The notes under the pieces: generated by a model
Told to the model about the DNA's origin: nothing
The model's input: the letters and a program-made list of their open reading frames with translations, nothing else
The model's database searches: none
In this document: positions 11,721 to 23,544 of the stretch, piece by piece
How the letters are laid out: each line of letters opens with the position of its first letter
How positions within the stretch are numbered: position 1 is the first letter of the stretch
Origin: Ursus arctos
Taxonomy: Eukaryota > Chordata > Mammalia > Carnivora > Ursidae
DNA: 64,000 bases
NCBI RefSeq assembly: GCF_023065955.2
Contig: NW_026622930.1
Coordinates: 15,849,449 to 15,913,448 of the forward strand
Reading direction: 5' to 3'
Made by a program: the position numbers and the translations under genes

Positions 11721-13125
11721 GGAACCAAATACCCAGGAAAGAATTCATTACTTCTCGTTACTAAGAGAGATTTTCTCATTCTTATAATGATTGTCCTTCA
11801 CCTGAACACCAATAATTACAATGATAGCAATCTACATATTAATTGCATCAAATAATACTAGGTGGACCCTTGTGGAACTGCCTCTATTTGGTCATTTTTT
11901 TCACTTAAAGAATGACAATTTTGTATGGTTCAAACTCACATTTTTATGATATTTTCTATGATTTACATTGCTATTGCAGAATTTTAATTGTGACAATAAT
12001 TAGATTCATAGGGCGTGTTCTCTGTGTCAGGTACACTGCTCAGTACATTTTCTTTTTTGTTCTTTAGGATAATCCACTGAACCTATTCAAGGAGACACCT
12101 GTGTACTTACCAGTTTGGTACCAGATGCTATCCAGGTCGAGGCTTGGTATCCTTTTCTCCCTACAGTAATTCCATTTTCAAGTTCAGTCTTGCTCCCATC
12201 ATTCTACATTCTCCCTTCTCCTTTATTCTTTGTCTAGCCGCATTACTCCGCTGCCATAAAAAGGATCCTGCAGGAAAGCATTTGTCAAAAGATACACTTG
12301 GTCCCTCACCTCTCCCACATGCCAGAATTCCAGAAGTCAAGATATGACGATAATCTACGTGCATTTGGAAGGAAGACGAGTTTAGCTACTGACTGTGATA
12401 CCATCACACTTCAAATCTGAACCCCAGTCCCCAGGACTTTACCTGTTGTTGAAATTGCCATTAGAAACTATTAAAAGGGTGAATGAATATCACTATCTGC
12501 TTTCTATTGAGACTACTCTCGAAGGTAATGAGTGATATCAGCTAAGCCGCAACATATAATCAAGGCAGATTTCAGGAATTCATATTTAAACACAAATTAA
12601 GGAAAGCAAATAAATGTCAAACGAATGGCATGTGAATAAAGAAACCTGTCATGGGTTAGTGGAAATAACTGAAAAGCAGTGATAACATTATAATCAGGAT
12701 GTCAACAGAGATAAATGCCATTTATACAGGTGAGAGGAAGCAAGATGACAGGTGGCAAATATTCAAGTGCCTAAATGTCATTTGGTAATGAGTGCTTTGT
12801 GACATCTTTTCCTAGGATCAGGGCTAAAATTCTGTTCAAAGCATTTTATAAAATTTTAAAATAACATGGATATATTTTCTCTGTGCTCCAACTTTTCTGT
12901 ATATTCATCATTTCTTCTCAAGTGGTTTGTACTTCTTAATGGACTAGGGAAACTGCAGTCTATTCTTTATTTGCTTCTCATCGTGAAAGTTACATAGCAT
13001 TGATTAAAAATGTTGATTAGTGGAGGCACACAGTGGACCTTGGAGGAAGAAGGAAGTGGGTATCATAGTGCAAAATGGGCATCCTAATACCCTGACATTG
13101 CTATGGTTTACGTTTGTGCCAAGAG
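11721..13125. other. unassigned sequence
   Basis: No repeat or exon recognised. Short frames on both strands (67 codons each at 12144-12364) overlap exactly and have no support. Confidence 0.45.
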
Positions 13126-13127
13126 CA

Positions 13128-13362
13128 GTATACAGTAGCCGTTAGAAGATTCCGTCTCTTGGTAGACTGCCTGGGTTCATATCCCCTTCACTGGTGGTAT
13201 GATATCGAGCAGCAATTCAACTTGGCTTTATTTCCCTCACTCACAAAAGAGAGTCAACAATAGCATCTCCTTCGTAGGCTCCTGGTGAGATTTAAGGCAG
13301 TTAATATTTATAAAAAGACTTAGAATGATGTTTGGTACTCAGTAAGTACTCAATAAATTCTT
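13128..13362 (+). repeat. MIR SINE, near full length
   Basis: Nearly the full MIR order is visible: 'agactgcctgggttcata', the core 'agcagcaattcaacttgg', then 'gtgagatttaaggcagtta' and 'ctcagtaagtactcaataaa' at the end. Mammal-wide and old. Confidence 0.75.
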
Positions 13363-13559
13363 TGTTTTAACTATTTGTGATTGTTAACATTATTTAAATT
13401 TAAAAAACAGAAAATCAGAATTGACCTATATACCAATATCCTCAGCCTGGATGAAATTTCGAGTAGTGATAAAGAGAACAGAGCTTTGATCTTAAATTCT
13501 GGCTTCAATTCTCACTCCCCACCCCCCCATCTAGCTATGGGATCTTACGCTAATCAGTT

Positions 13560-14010
13560 GTTTCAGTCAGATTCCCAGCAGAAAGGAGAAAGTCCACACA
13601 CTGTAAGGACTGAGGAAGTTTTGATAAAAACACTTGTTGATGGTATAGTCAGTGTTGGGGTAAGCCGAGGAGAGATAGTGAACACCAGGGGTTGGAAAAC
13701 CTGCGACCATTTCAGGTCCCAGTTGAAGGGGCAAAGGGAAGAAGTGGTCATTGGATCTTGGGGGCCAAAGGTAGTGGGTCTGAAAGGACTGCTAGCAAAA
13801 GCACTGACAAGGTCTATCCTCTCAGAACTTTACTCTCCTCCCCACTCCAATTCCCACCTCCTATGTTCTGTCAGTGTCTCCCATTGGAGAATCCAGTCAG
13901 AAGCCAGAGGACAAGGAGGCCCTTGATGAAGGTATATAGATCCTCCTCATAGAACAGAACAGGGCAGAGAAAGGTGGAGAGTTGACCTACAAGGACAGAC
14001 CACTCACCTG
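13560..14010 (+). repeat. old interspersed repeat, family not settled
   Basis: The stretch with 'acacttgttgatggtata', 'aggactgctagcaaaagc', 'cactgacaaggtctatcc' and 'gtcagaagccagaggacaag' looks like a repeat seen in many mammalian loci, probably L1M- or LTR-related. It accounts for the 181-codon plus-strand ORF (13381-13926), which lacks any domain I recognise. Confidence 0.4.
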
Positions 14011-15010
14011 TTCAACCCCTCACCTGCACTTACTCTCTGTGCTCCATTAGCTGCCCCAACCTTGAATATGGTCTCTGAGGATGACTTCAAGGCCGGCTCT
14101 CACATTAAACCGTGTTGCTCACTCCAGTGTCTAATATTCTATGAATCCCCTAAAGAGGAATGGATGATGAGGGCTTGAAGTCTTTTGAGAAAATTATCTT
14201 AAATTTAAACAAAGCTTTAGTGTTTTAAGCAAGTAATGGCACATATGGTTAGAACGAGTTTCCCAAAATATATTCCAACGAATGTAAAATGCTGTGTAAA
14301 ATACAAACCCGTAAGATAGCAACAAATAAATCGAGCAAGCAAATGAATTGATCAAAAGAGCTCGGGTCAAGTTAGTTTGGAAACTTCTGGATTTGGTAAA
14401 GTGGTCCCTTTAGTGAAGAACTTCTCAGATCCCTTTAATATACTAATATCAAAAATCTCCCAAATGGCTAAATAAACCTAGATCTTCAAGTGTAGTTTAT
14501 CTTGACATGTAAATTGTTTTTCCACACAAACACGCAATTTTATAAAAAATACACTGTGCATTTAGTGTAAGACGCAGCATCATCTTGCATTTTGTAACTT
14601 TGAATGTCTACAAAATAAAACATACTATATAAAATGTAGTCACAGTCTTGCACTCTAACAACTTATTTGGCAAGCAGTTATTTTTACCAAATTTCCATTG
14701 CCCACAATTCAATATTGCCACATTTTGTTACAGCCGTCTTGCCAACACAATTGTATGCCACAGACACAGAGTTAAATAACGGCATTTCAGCTCTAACTTC
14801 CAGGACCAGCAGAGAACTATTCCTACACTGGTGAATAGAAAAAAAGAAACAATTACAAAACAAATCCGAAGAGTCAAGGGTAACTGAGAAAAAGCAGAAA
14901 CAAAAGGTGATTATTTTCCACAGAAAAATAAGGAAGTGAAGTTATATCTCCAACAGCAGTGTGACCATCTGAGAGACAGTAGGGCGGAGAGGTCATTTTC
15001 CATTAGTTGA
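14011..15010. other. unassigned AT-rich sequence
   Basis: No repeat, RNA gene or exon recognised. ORFs are below 60 codons. Confidence 0.45.
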
Positions 15011-15465
15011 TAACATTCATTTATGTAGTCAGCCAGTCAGGTAATTCATTATGAAAATTTGGGAGGGGCACCTATAACAAGCCAGGATTGTTCCAAACAC
15101 TGGGAACTAGCAAGAAGTAATTGGACATCATTTTTCTCTCAGAGACCTTGCACTAAATGGGGTGAGTTGGAGTGACAGGAGGATAACACTACAAGCAGAC
15201 AGTCATGTGGGGCAAACAGCACCAAGGAAAGTTGAGCTGGATGAGGGATTAATGATACTGGGCAGGGAAGTCTCCTTTGGGTACAGTCCTCAGAGAAGGC
15301 CTCTCTAGGAGGTCTTATTCAAGCAGAGGTCTCGCTTAAGTGAGAGAATGTGTGAACATGAGGGAAAGGAAGTGTGTTGGAAACAGGTGTTAGAGGATAT
15401 CCAAGACCTGAGGTGGGACCTTCCTAGAGTACCCAAGAAACACAGTGGGGCCAGAGGGATGTTTG
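15010..15465 (-). repeat. probable L2 LINE 3' fragment
   Basis: The words 'ttccaaacactgggaacta', 'agaccttgcactaaatgg', 'agtctcctttgggtaca' and 'cctctctaggaggtc' follow the order of a reversed L2 3' region, with the element running on the minus strand. It is heavily diverged. Confidence 0.45.
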
Positions 15466-15799
15466 TTTTCAATGAAATTCTGCCAGTATAAAACTGATTT
15501 AAGTAAGAATACTTTTGACAGAAACTGATTTTCTGTGCTATTCCCATTCATGGGTATTGTTCTTTTTGATCCTTATATAGTCTGCCCATTTTACCTCAAA
15601 CATCTTCTCTAATAACCATTTGTAGCTTAACACTTCCAAAAGGATTCAAACTGCAAACTACAGTTTACATTTTATTGATTATTTTTAGTTTAGTCTATTT
15701 GTCTAGTACTCAAACATAGTCTTTGACCTTTTCCAGAGATTCTTTCATTTCATTAGCTTTAGAGCTAGAATCGTATTCCTTTCCCTCCAAATGATGGAT

Positions 15800-16290
15800 G
15801 TAGTAGATTTTAAAGTTGACTCCAATCCATCACCCCTTCTTAGACACATGACAGGACCCTGTAACTTTGCGGTAGTTTCCCACTTTGGGCAGGGCAATAT
15901 GCCTGACCCTTTGGCTCTGTGCTCAGCCAAGTGACTTTCTTTGGCAAAAGGGATATTAGCCGATGTGAGACCAGCAGACGCTTGAATAAGTGTTGTGCGA
16001 TTGTGCTTGCCTGCTCACTCTTATGTTTCGATCATGAGACTATGTCTGGGTTAACCTTCTGGAGGATGAGAAACACGTGGAGTGGTTGGAGTTACCCATG
16101 CCTTCCCAACCAAGACCAACCTGGATCCCTCAACTGCCAGTCCACCCTCTTCAGTTAAGTGAGCCCAGCCAGGATCAACAGAACCTCCCAGATGGCCACT
16201 CAGACACATGGAAATAAAGGCATATTGTTCTCGGGCACAGAGATTTTGTGGTTGGTCATTAAATAATGATACTTTGGTGATAGGTACCTG
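15800..16290 (+). mobile_element. old LTR-like element
   Basis: The segment has 'gtgactttctttggcaaaag', 'cgcttgaataagtgttgtgc', 'gaggatgagaaacacgtgg', then an AATAAA signal at 16213 and 'cagagattttgtggttgg'. This is the arrangement of an ERVL-like LTR 3' half. The family name is not certain. Confidence 0.4.
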
Positions 16291-16330
16291 GCGCTATGAG
16301 CTATGGAAAGTAGATGTTTGTGCATGCCAT

Positions 16331-16351
16331 TTTATTTATTTATTTGTTTGT

Positions 16352-16398
<47 letters not shown>

Positions 16399-16399
16399 T
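16331..16399. repeat. (TTTA)n microsatellite, about 69 bases
   Basis: The repeat grew from the A-rich tail of the outer SINE, with one TTTG variant near its start. Read in two plus frames it gives Tyr-Leu-Phe-Ile strings, which explains the two hydrophobic chance ORFs here. Confidence 0.95.
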
Positions 16400-16553
16400 C
16401 TTAGTGAGAGGATGTGTGTGCATGAGCAGGGGAAGGGGCAGAGGGAGAGGGAGCAAGAGAATCCTAAGCAGGCTCTGTGCTGAGCCCCAACATGGGACTC
16501 GATCTCATAATCCTGAGATCATGACCTAAGCTGATATCAAGAGTTAGACCCTT

Positions 16554-16759
16554 GGGGCGCCTGGGTGGCTCAGTCGTTAGGCGTCTGCCTTCAGCTCAGG
16601 GCGTGATCCCGGCGTTATGGGATCGAACCACATATCAGGCTCCTCTGCTGGGAGCCTGCTTCTTCCTCTCCTGCTCCCCCTGCTTGTGCTCCCTCTCTTG
16701 CTGGGTCTCTCTCTCTCTCTGTCAAATAAATAAATAAAATCTTTAAAAAAAAAAAAAAA
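16554..16759 (+). mobile_element. CAN-SINE inserted within another CAN-SINE
   Basis: Full-length plus-strand copy. The 15-base TSD aagagttagaccctt at 16539-16553 and 16760-16774 is perfect and lies inside the outer SINE. Pol III promoter boxes can be read: A box tggctcagtcg at 16566-16576 and a B-box-like gggatcgaacc at 16619-16629. The tail is 'aaataaataaataaaatctt' followed by A16-17. Low divergence and a perfect TSD make it one of the youngest insertions here. Confidence 0.97.
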
Positions 16760-16799
16760 AAGAGTTAGACCCTTAACTGACTGAGCCACCCAGGTGGCT

Positions 16800-18230
16800 T
16801 CATTTTCTTCTTTTTTTCTTTTCTTTTTTTTAATTTATGCCATTTAATACTGAAACATGTTGGAATACAGTGTCCCAAACAACACTGGGATTTTGTAAGC
16901 CTTTAGTAGGAAACATTTTTGTTGCTATAGCTGCTGGGGTCACCTCTGTGTTTCGGGAGCTTCTCTGGCCTAATCGAATACAGCATAATAATTTATTTAT
17001 CTATAGCACACACTTGTGACGGCTTCTGTCTTCTAGGGAATAGTCTCACGCTCAGAGATGAGGATAAAAGGACTCCTAAAGTCATGAATCTGGGTAAAAA
17101 GCCATCATACCTTTGGAAGCTACTTAATTATTAAGCATGTTCTGAGCATTTTGGTGTCTGGAACGAAATGTGATGGATATTGCCCACATGCTATTTATAA
17201 CCAAGTAGGGGAAGTAAGTCTTAGGTACAAAACATGAAGAGAGAAAACAAATCCAATTGTTTTCAAACTATAAATATTGTAGAAGCTGAGGAGTGAGGGG
17301 TGTTTCTGTAGTTAAGGAATGCTTTCAATTAGTTTTGTAATTGGATTCATTTTTGTTCAAGTGCAATTTTTGAAATATTGGTAAGATTCCTCCTGAATAT
17401 GGAATTTCAGTTTTGTATAGAAAATCTTACATCGTACTTAATCCTGGCAGGTTGAAAAGAAGAACGACCACTATACTTTGCAAAAGGAAGTAAGGATGGA
17501 AATTTGAAGAAACCAGAAACAAAAGTTATCCTTTTATTTGGCTGAATGGTAATTCCTTGCGTGAGACGGCAATTTTCTTTCTCACAGAAAGAGTCATCCC
17601 TCTACTTTCTAGGAGACCAGTTAAGCAGAGATGTCTGCCCAGCCCAGTAGAAAGATTGTTTTTTTAAATATTTTTTTTATTTTTTTTTAAACAATCTCCA
17701 GGGCTTTGCCTTGGAAGTGTCTGATCCTCTGCTAACTCCAGGCCTTTGAAGTTGAGAATTTTCTGTGTTTTAAAGGGAATCTAGTTTCATTCTTCAAGGA
17801 GCTCTCAGTTCAGAGAGTCTGTCATGCGTTCTGTCCCACCTGGCTTTACAGTCAAATGAAACCATACTCGAGAAAAGATGATTCCTTTTTCCTCCCACAG
17901 GTGCACAGGCATGCCCCTGAGAATCAAATTATTGATGTCAGGCAGGGAAAATGACTCCAAGTCAGAACCTGGGAATGAATGCTGCTGTTCTAGCCTGTGA
18001 CCTTCAAGATCAGGGATGGGGGAAAACCAAAATGAAAGCAGCTGCAAGCCCAGCCCTCTGCAGTCAGGAGGGGCTTCTCTAAAGTTCTGATTACTTGGTG
18101 CGAAGAGTAATTTCTCTCCCAACACCCAGCTCCCACGCTGGCTTGCATTTGCATGTGTGAATAGCCCTCTTGGCTGGGTTCCCTAAACAAAGGCAGCCAG
18201 GTATTTCCGAGACAAATTAGGCCTCTCCCT
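16800..18230. other. unassigned; T-rich run and a GC-richer block
   Basis: No element recognised. It has a T/A homopolymer-rich stretch at 17655-17692. From 17800 to 18230 the sequence is non-repetitive and GC-richer, with a perfect POU octamer ATTTGCAT at 18147-18154. ORFs on the minus strand (106 and 66 codons) overlap there without splice context. Confidence 0.4.
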
Positions 18231-18292
18231 AACAGTGCTATGTGCTGTTGTTCCTTTTCTATTCAGGCAGTATGGCCAGTGGTTAAGAATGA

Positions 18293-18510
18293 GCTACCAT
18301 GAGAGACTATGGACTCTGGGAAACAAATGGAGGGTTTTAGACGGGAGGGGGGTGGGGGGATGGGCTAGCCTGGTGACGGGTATCAAGGAGGGCACGTATT
18401 GTGTGGAATGCTGGGTTTTATCAGCAATGAATCATGGAACACTACATCAAAAACGAATGATGTACTGTATGGTGACTAACATAACATAATAAAAAAAAAT
18501 TAAAAAAAAA
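18293..18510 (+). mobile_element. young carnivoran L1 3' end, strongly 5' truncated
   Basis: About 218 bases of L1 3' UTR: 'gagactatggactctggg', a G-rich tract around 18344-18361, 'tcaaggagggcacgtatt', and the terminus 'taacataacataataaaa' plus poly-A. An 8-base TSD aagaatga lies at 18285-18292 and 18511-18518. The 84-codon ORF across it is not coding. Confidence 0.9.
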
Positions 18511-18524
18511 AAGAATGAAGTTTC

Positions 18525-18705
18525 TGGAACCACACTTCTTGGATTTGAAATCTGGCTTTGTGGCTAATGGGCAAACTGAGGGAATCATTTTATGTCTCCG
18601 TACCCAATTTTCTCATCTGTCAAATGAGGAGGATAAAAGCACTCTTCGCAAAGAGTTGCCCTGAGTATTAAAATGAACGTATTTAAAATGACTAAGTACT
18701 TGGTC
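18525..18705 (+). repeat. MIR SINE fragment
   Basis: MIR words: 'cttggatttgaaatctggct', 'ttctcatctgtcaaatgagg', then 'taagtacttggtcagggc'. It lies right after the young L1, which evidently inserted at its edge. Confidence 0.6.
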
Positions 18706-19007
18706 AGGGCTACACATATGATGACTTTTACTCTAATTCATTTTGACAAATGGTTTTATTGTTGCTATATTTGTACTCATCTGCTGCCGCTAAATGAGAA
18801 GGTCATGCTAGGTTTTGGAATTTTTTGCTTCAACTCTAAAGTGAGATCGTTGTATCATATAAAGGAAGACCCCAGCTCTGTCATTCTAAGATGCACAGAT
18901 ATGAAGGTGCATGTTTTATACTTTATATTAACAGTTCCTAAGTGCTTATATAATATTATAATCCTACATAATTATCTTTTTCCTTACCTGATATAAGATA
19001 CATGAAG

Positions 19008-19125
19008 TATATCAGTCATTCATTAATATTTATTGAGCGTCTATTCTATGTTGGACATTGTACTAGATGCTGGGGATTCAGCAATCAAAACAACAAATAT
19101 CCTTATACTTGTGGCAATTCATTCC
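19008..19125 (-). repeat. L2 LINE 3' terminus
   Basis: Reversed L2 tail is clear: 'attcattaatatttattgag', 'ctattctatgttggacattg', 'gatgctggggattcagcaat'. The element's 3' end is at the low coordinate. Confidence 0.6.
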
Positions 19126-19924
19126 AGTATTTTCCCCTTGGCCTGAAGCTGTGTCAAGTATTTGACAGAATACTTAGTGAGTAAGTATGGAACTAGGAAC
19201 TAGGAGCCCAATTCTGGCAGTATGTTCAAGTTATTTGGGGGGTAATTTCCTATGAAGCATAATGAAGTGTTATAGAGATCCCAAAATGCAAAATTTAGAG
19301 TCTTAGGTCTCTTATTAAATTGCTAAAAATTGTCTTTTTTTCCCCCTGCTAGTGGCCATAACATCCATAACTTATAAACCAGAAGAACCAAGTTTATGCT
19401 TGCCAAGAACTCTTTAGGAATGCTGAATACATGTATTAAATCAAAAAACAGAGAACTCCAGGTGCAAACACCCCAAATGCAGGCCAGTTTATAGAAAGCC
19501 ATGTTCAACTTCAGTACACATTTATTGTTATATATATATATAAAATAATCTGTTGTGTTTTTAAAGATCGATTTATAAACCCAATTTGAAAACTGCTTAT
19601 AGTATTTCTGTGTATAATGTAAAGGCATAAGCCAGGTTTGGGTTTATTTTAATTCTTAGCTGATTGTTGCTTTTTTTTTTTTTTTAAGGTAAGGAGAGTA
19701 TGGGGAAGTTCCCCTTGAAAAAGTTGAGTTTGAAATGATTCTGATCTTTAAGAGGGATGGGGTTAAGCCATATAGTATTGCTGATGCTTGATTGTTTCGA
19801 ACTTAAAGAACAATTTTATGTAGTTCAACGTAACATCATGTGCTAATGTTTTGAAAGGAAAGTAGTTCTACTTAATGTTTTAAAAGGAATGTGTAGTGAA
19901 GTTCTATAATACTGGAAATGTTTT
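19126..19924. other. unassigned sequence
   Basis: No repeat recognised. A T17 run sits near 19669-19685. A 101-codon minus ORF (19323-19628) has no recognisable domain. Confidence 0.45.
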
Positions 19925-20078
19925 ACGTCTGGACTGCTCAATATGATAGCCACTAACCAGCAGTGAAATGTATCTAGAGAAATGGAAGGGCTGAATTTTT
20001 AATTCTATTTTATTTCAATCAATTGAAATTTAAGTAGTTACATGTAACTAGTGGCTACCTTATGAGACAACAAAATTT
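19925..20078. repeat. MER58-like hAT MITE
   Basis: The words 'gctcaatatgatagccacta', 'gaagggctgaatttttaatt' and 'gtaactagtggctacc' are the pattern of short hAT-Charlie MITEs. The edges are ragged. Confidence 0.5.
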
Positions 20079-20423
20079 AGAGGTATAAATCAGAGAATTA
20101 CCCACATCAATATGGAGTAGGAAGTTTTGTCAGAACAATGAACGGAGTCATATATTTCTTATGGCAACCTTGTAAAAAAAAAAATAACAACCTACTACCA
20201 TCCCTTTTTTTAAATGAGGGATCTGAAGCAGAGAGGCAATTTGTCATTTGGTCTGGTTCATCCACATTTAGGGAAGGGTATAGAGATATCTGACTTTAGG
20301 TCATCAGGCAGATCATTGGAGACAAAGCAAGGAACAATCATGAGTAGCAGGAGGGGTGGTGTGTCTTCATCAGAACTTTTGAGAGATCACTGCAGTGATG
20401 TCTTGTCAAATGACTTTGAAGAA

Positions 20424-20913
20424 GTAATAGGCAGAGTTATAACCCCTCTCCCCAAAGATGTCTATGTCCTAATGCCCAGAACCTGTGAATGTTACCTTAC
20501 GTGGTAAAAGGGACTTTGCAAAGGCAATTAAGTTACAGAGTTTGAGATGCGGAGGTTATCCATGTGGGCCCAATATGATCACGAGTCCTTATAAGTAGAA
20601 GAAAGAGACAGAAGAGAATGAACCCAAGAGATGAAAGCATGAGAAAGACTCATCCCTGTGTTACCTGCTTTGAAGGTGGGGCCACAAGACAAGGAATGTG
20701 GGTGGTCTCTAGAAGCTGGGAAAGGCGACAACGACAACAAATGGATTCTCTTCCAGAGCCTCCAAGGGAACCTACCCATCAACACCGTGATTTTCACCCA
20801 GTGAGACCCTTTTCTAACTTTGAACCTCTGGACCCTCAAGGTAATACATTTCTGTTGCTTTAAACCATTAATTTTGAGGTAATCTGTTACAGCAGCCATA
20901 GGCAACTAGTGCA
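20424..20913 (+). mobile_element. ERVL/MaLR solo LTR (MLT2/MLT1 type)
   Basis: The words follow the LTR order: 'ccaaagatgtctatgtccta', 'ttacgtggtaaaagggactt', 'catgtgggcccaatatgatc', 'agtccttataagtagaag', 'tctagaagctgggaaagg', 'cagtgagaccctttt', and a 3' end 'tctgttacagcagccatagg'. No internal retroviral sequence is attached. Chance ORFs run through it on both strands. Confidence 0.75.
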
Positions 20914-21469
20914 GAAGGCAACTAGAGTAGAAATGGGAAAAGGAGCTATAAGTTGTTTTAATATGGGGGGGGGGGGAAGAGTAGATATGAGATACAAGGA
21001 AATAAGAATCAACAGAAATGAAATCAAAAGTCAGGATTTAGACAAAAAGATGGGCCACGTGTCCTTAAGGCTTTTCTCCTAAGGAAATGCTCCTTCCCAA
21101 AAATCTCTATGTGGTCACCTAACGTGGCACGATATGTGGAGGGAGGAGCTGGGATTTGGAGACCTCTCTAACTTCAACTCGTAAAGGTCTTTAAAATCTT
21201 AGAGAGCTGCCCACACTTGGCCCCGCTTACCCCCTTGGCTTTATTCTGCATGCCCCATATAAAGCAGCAGCTGCTGGCTGCATCAACATTGCTGTATTAT
21301 GAAAATTATGGGGGATGTAATTTTTTTACGTTACTTGGCAACACATTTCTGTCCAGGTGTTTGAGAAACTCAGAGCATAATTATGCCAGAGCAAGAGTAG
21401 ATGAGAAGTTCAGTCAAGGAAACCAGATTGCTTTTTGTCAAGAGAGACTGTCAAGACAGAGAGGCTGGT
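20914..21469. other. unassigned sequence with a G11 run
   Basis: A run of 11 G occurs at 20966-20976. The rest shows no repeat I can name. The 100-codon plus ORF (21217-21519) enters a MIR and is not a credible gene. Confidence 0.45.
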
Positions 21470-21700
21470 GTGGTGGAGAGATCGTGAGCTTTGTAGAAAA
21501 TGCTGAATTTGCATACTGATTCCACCACTTAATTGTTCTGAGATATTGTACAAGGAGTTGTTAAGCTCCCTGAACCTCATTTTTGTCATTCGTTCACAGG
21601 GAGAGTCACATCTAACTTGGGGGATGGCTGTATGGAATAAATGAGATTATAAATACAATGCATCAGCCTGGGATGGAGGCTTAGTAAAGGCAGTATACAG
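21470..21700 (+). repeat. MIR SINE
   Basis: 'tgattccaccacttaattg', 'gctccctgaacctcatttt', 'taaatgagattataaataca' and 'atgcatcagcctggga' follow the MIR order. Confidence 0.6.
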
Positions 21701-22067
21701 AAGAAGGGCCCTAGTAAAGGTAGAAATTTTGTTACTGATCATGGTTTTTAAGAGCATTTCTTTTCTATCTTAAAAAATAAGAATATGTTTTATTGATCAA
21801 AAATAAAAGCTGACAGCACATTTGCAATGAAATAAAACTTCTCACAAGATAGATGGGCATGACATCTAAATCCAGAAGTAATCATCAAAGTTGGGCTAAT
21901 ATAGGCTATTGATGGCAAACATAACTTTCATATCCAACATTTCTTCTGTTTTCCTACTAGGATACTGTATATGTGGATTCATGATTTTATTGCCTTTTAC
22001 AGACTAATTCATTTACAGTAGAATATAGTGGGAGTCATTGGAGGAGGGAAATTTTTATATAGGATGT

Positions 22068-22165
22068 AATAAAGGAAGAAAGGAAAAAGGGAAAGAAGGG
22101 AGGGGGAGGCTGGAGGACAGAAAAGAGAGAGAAGATATAATGAGGGGGAGAAAGGAAAGAATTTT
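22068..22165. repeat. GA-rich low-complexity tract
   Basis: Almost pure purine on the plus strand for about 100 bases. Such polypurine tracts can adopt triplex (H-DNA) structures. It is not a tandem microsatellite of fixed period. Confidence 0.8.
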
Positions 22166-22284
22166 GGTAGATGTAATGACAAAGTTTAGATAGGAAGAAA
22201 AGTTATAGAACACTTGGAGAAGAAATGCATAATTATTTATTCTGCCTCTTCACTATGCTTGGCATTAAGTAACACATATAATGT

Positions 22285-22570
22285 GCTAATTAATTCATCT
22301 GCTTACTTATTCATGTGCTGGATATTTATTAAGAGTTCCTAGAAGCGAGGAATTTAGAAGTGAATAACACGGACTTCATCCTTACCGTTATGGAATTTAT
22401 AGCAGAGAGAAGCATCATCAGACCAAAACTTAACGTATTCAATCCTCATGACTACCTATTAATAAAATTGGTGTTATTATTATTACTAATTTGCAGACAT
22501 GGGAACATGGTTATGGTGAGCTAGTCAGTGACAGATCAGGATTCCAGCTCTTTTTGGTTCACCTTCAAGT
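22285..22570 (-). repeat. L2 3' end followed by MIR/L2-like sequence
   Basis: The first part ('ggatatttattaagagttcc', 'agaagtgaataacacgga') is a reversed L2 3' end. The second ('tttgcagacatgggaacat', 'agctagtcagtgacagatc') is reversed MIR- or L2-like sequence. They may be one or two elements. Confidence 0.5.
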
Positions 22571-22629
22571 TAAGTTCTCATTATTTCCATAAGAGCTAGT
22601 GCTGACTGGGGTAATAGAGCCAATGCAGG

Positions 22630-22680
22630 GTGTGTGTGTGTACGTGTGTGTGTGTGTACGTGCGTGTGTGTGTGTGTGTG
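22630..22680. repeat. imperfect (TG)n microsatellite
   Basis: Fifty-one bases of TG with TACG and TGCG interruptions at three points, which suggests an older, stabilised tract. Confidence 0.95.
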
Positions 22681-22844
22681 ACTTTGAACGCTCATCCATT
22701 TTTTGAATAATGTGAAGAAGCCATTAAGTCCTTCTCTATGGTACTTGGAATACTGGCTGTCTTTTCTACTCTCTTCAAGAAAAGAAATATCACAAGGAGG
22801 AAAGCTAGTATTAGAAGTCTGGCACTCAGTAGGTACTCAGTAAA

Positions 22845-22985
22845 TACATGTTTAATTATGTAGTTATATTAAATATATGATAATTATATATTAATAATTA
22901 ACCTATAATATATTATACAATAATATATAATAGTATACAATATACAATGTTAATATGTAATTATATGACAAATATAATACGCTGC
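22845..22985. repeat. AT-rich low-complexity tract
   Basis: About 140 bases almost entirely A and T, with many short inverted repeats of the 'tatacaatata' kind. Confidence 0.75.
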
Positions 22986-23029
22986 TTGAACACAAATGTA
23001 TACCCACCTTTCTACACAATCTACACTTA

Positions 23030-23500
23030 CAGGATACCGTAATTTATTACACAAATACTCAGGGAGCACACATTCTGCACTAGCCACTTGCTGGGTGGAA
23101 GTAACCTAAAAATTAAAATGCCAAGAACCTAAACTCTAGTAGCTCTGCAAAGGATAGGTGACAGGATGTGAAAGGGATGACGACAGACAGATTTGTAGCT
23201 GACTGTCATACAGTATGATATCACAGAATCATAAGGAATGCAAGGGAATTAGTGCCAGAGATTTCGTTATGTTAAGGGACGGATTTTGCTATGTTAAGGA
23301 AGACTAAGAAGAGGCGAAGTTAACAACTGGACTCAGGATGGCAGAATATTCGTTGTGTCTGGAAGTCAGCCCTACTAAGGAGAGACAGTCAGAGAGAGAA
23401 AGTGACCTTGGTTTGAAGAAGCTTGCTTGCAGCACTAAGGAGTGTGGATTTCATTTTTTAGTACCTACAATGAGTGCTCCTAGGATGCTTTAAGTAATGG
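23030..23500 (-). repeat. probable L2 LINE 3' fragment
   Basis: Reversed L2-like order: 'acacaaatactcagggagca', a long diverged middle, then 'ggatttcattttttagtacc'. No intact frame remains. Confidence 0.4.
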
Positions 23501-23544
23501 AATTGCATGAACAATCCATATTCCACTGGTCACTTCCAATTAAA

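Larger units (their letters stand above)
16331..16798 (-). mobile_element. CAN-SINE split by a second CAN-SINE
   Basis: Outer element, minus strand. Its body (16400-16553) ends with 'caagagttagaccctt' and resumes at 16775 with 'aactgactgagccaccc', so the element is exactly continuous once the inner insertion and one TSD copy are removed. Its 5' head is worn (it ends 'caggtggctt' instead of the usual run of C) and its tail has grown into a long TTTA repeat. It is an older copy. Confidence 0.9.

Noticed and set aside
13381..13926. 181-codon plus-strand ORF, the longest in the window
   Set aside because: Most of it lies in an old dispersed repeat, it has no recognisable domain, starts in AT-rich DNA and has no splice or Kozak support.
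16280..16300. CTCF-like site (acctggcgctatg)
   Set aside because: The central G-run of the CTCF core is missing.
16208..16529. Hydrophobic repeat protein (Tyr-Leu-Phe-Ile)n
   Set aside because: It is the TTTA expansion of a SINE tail.
16554..16759. tRNA gene, because A and B boxes are present
   Set aside because: The boxes belong to the tRNA-derived head of a CAN-SINE; no tRNA cloverleaf or acceptor stem is complete.
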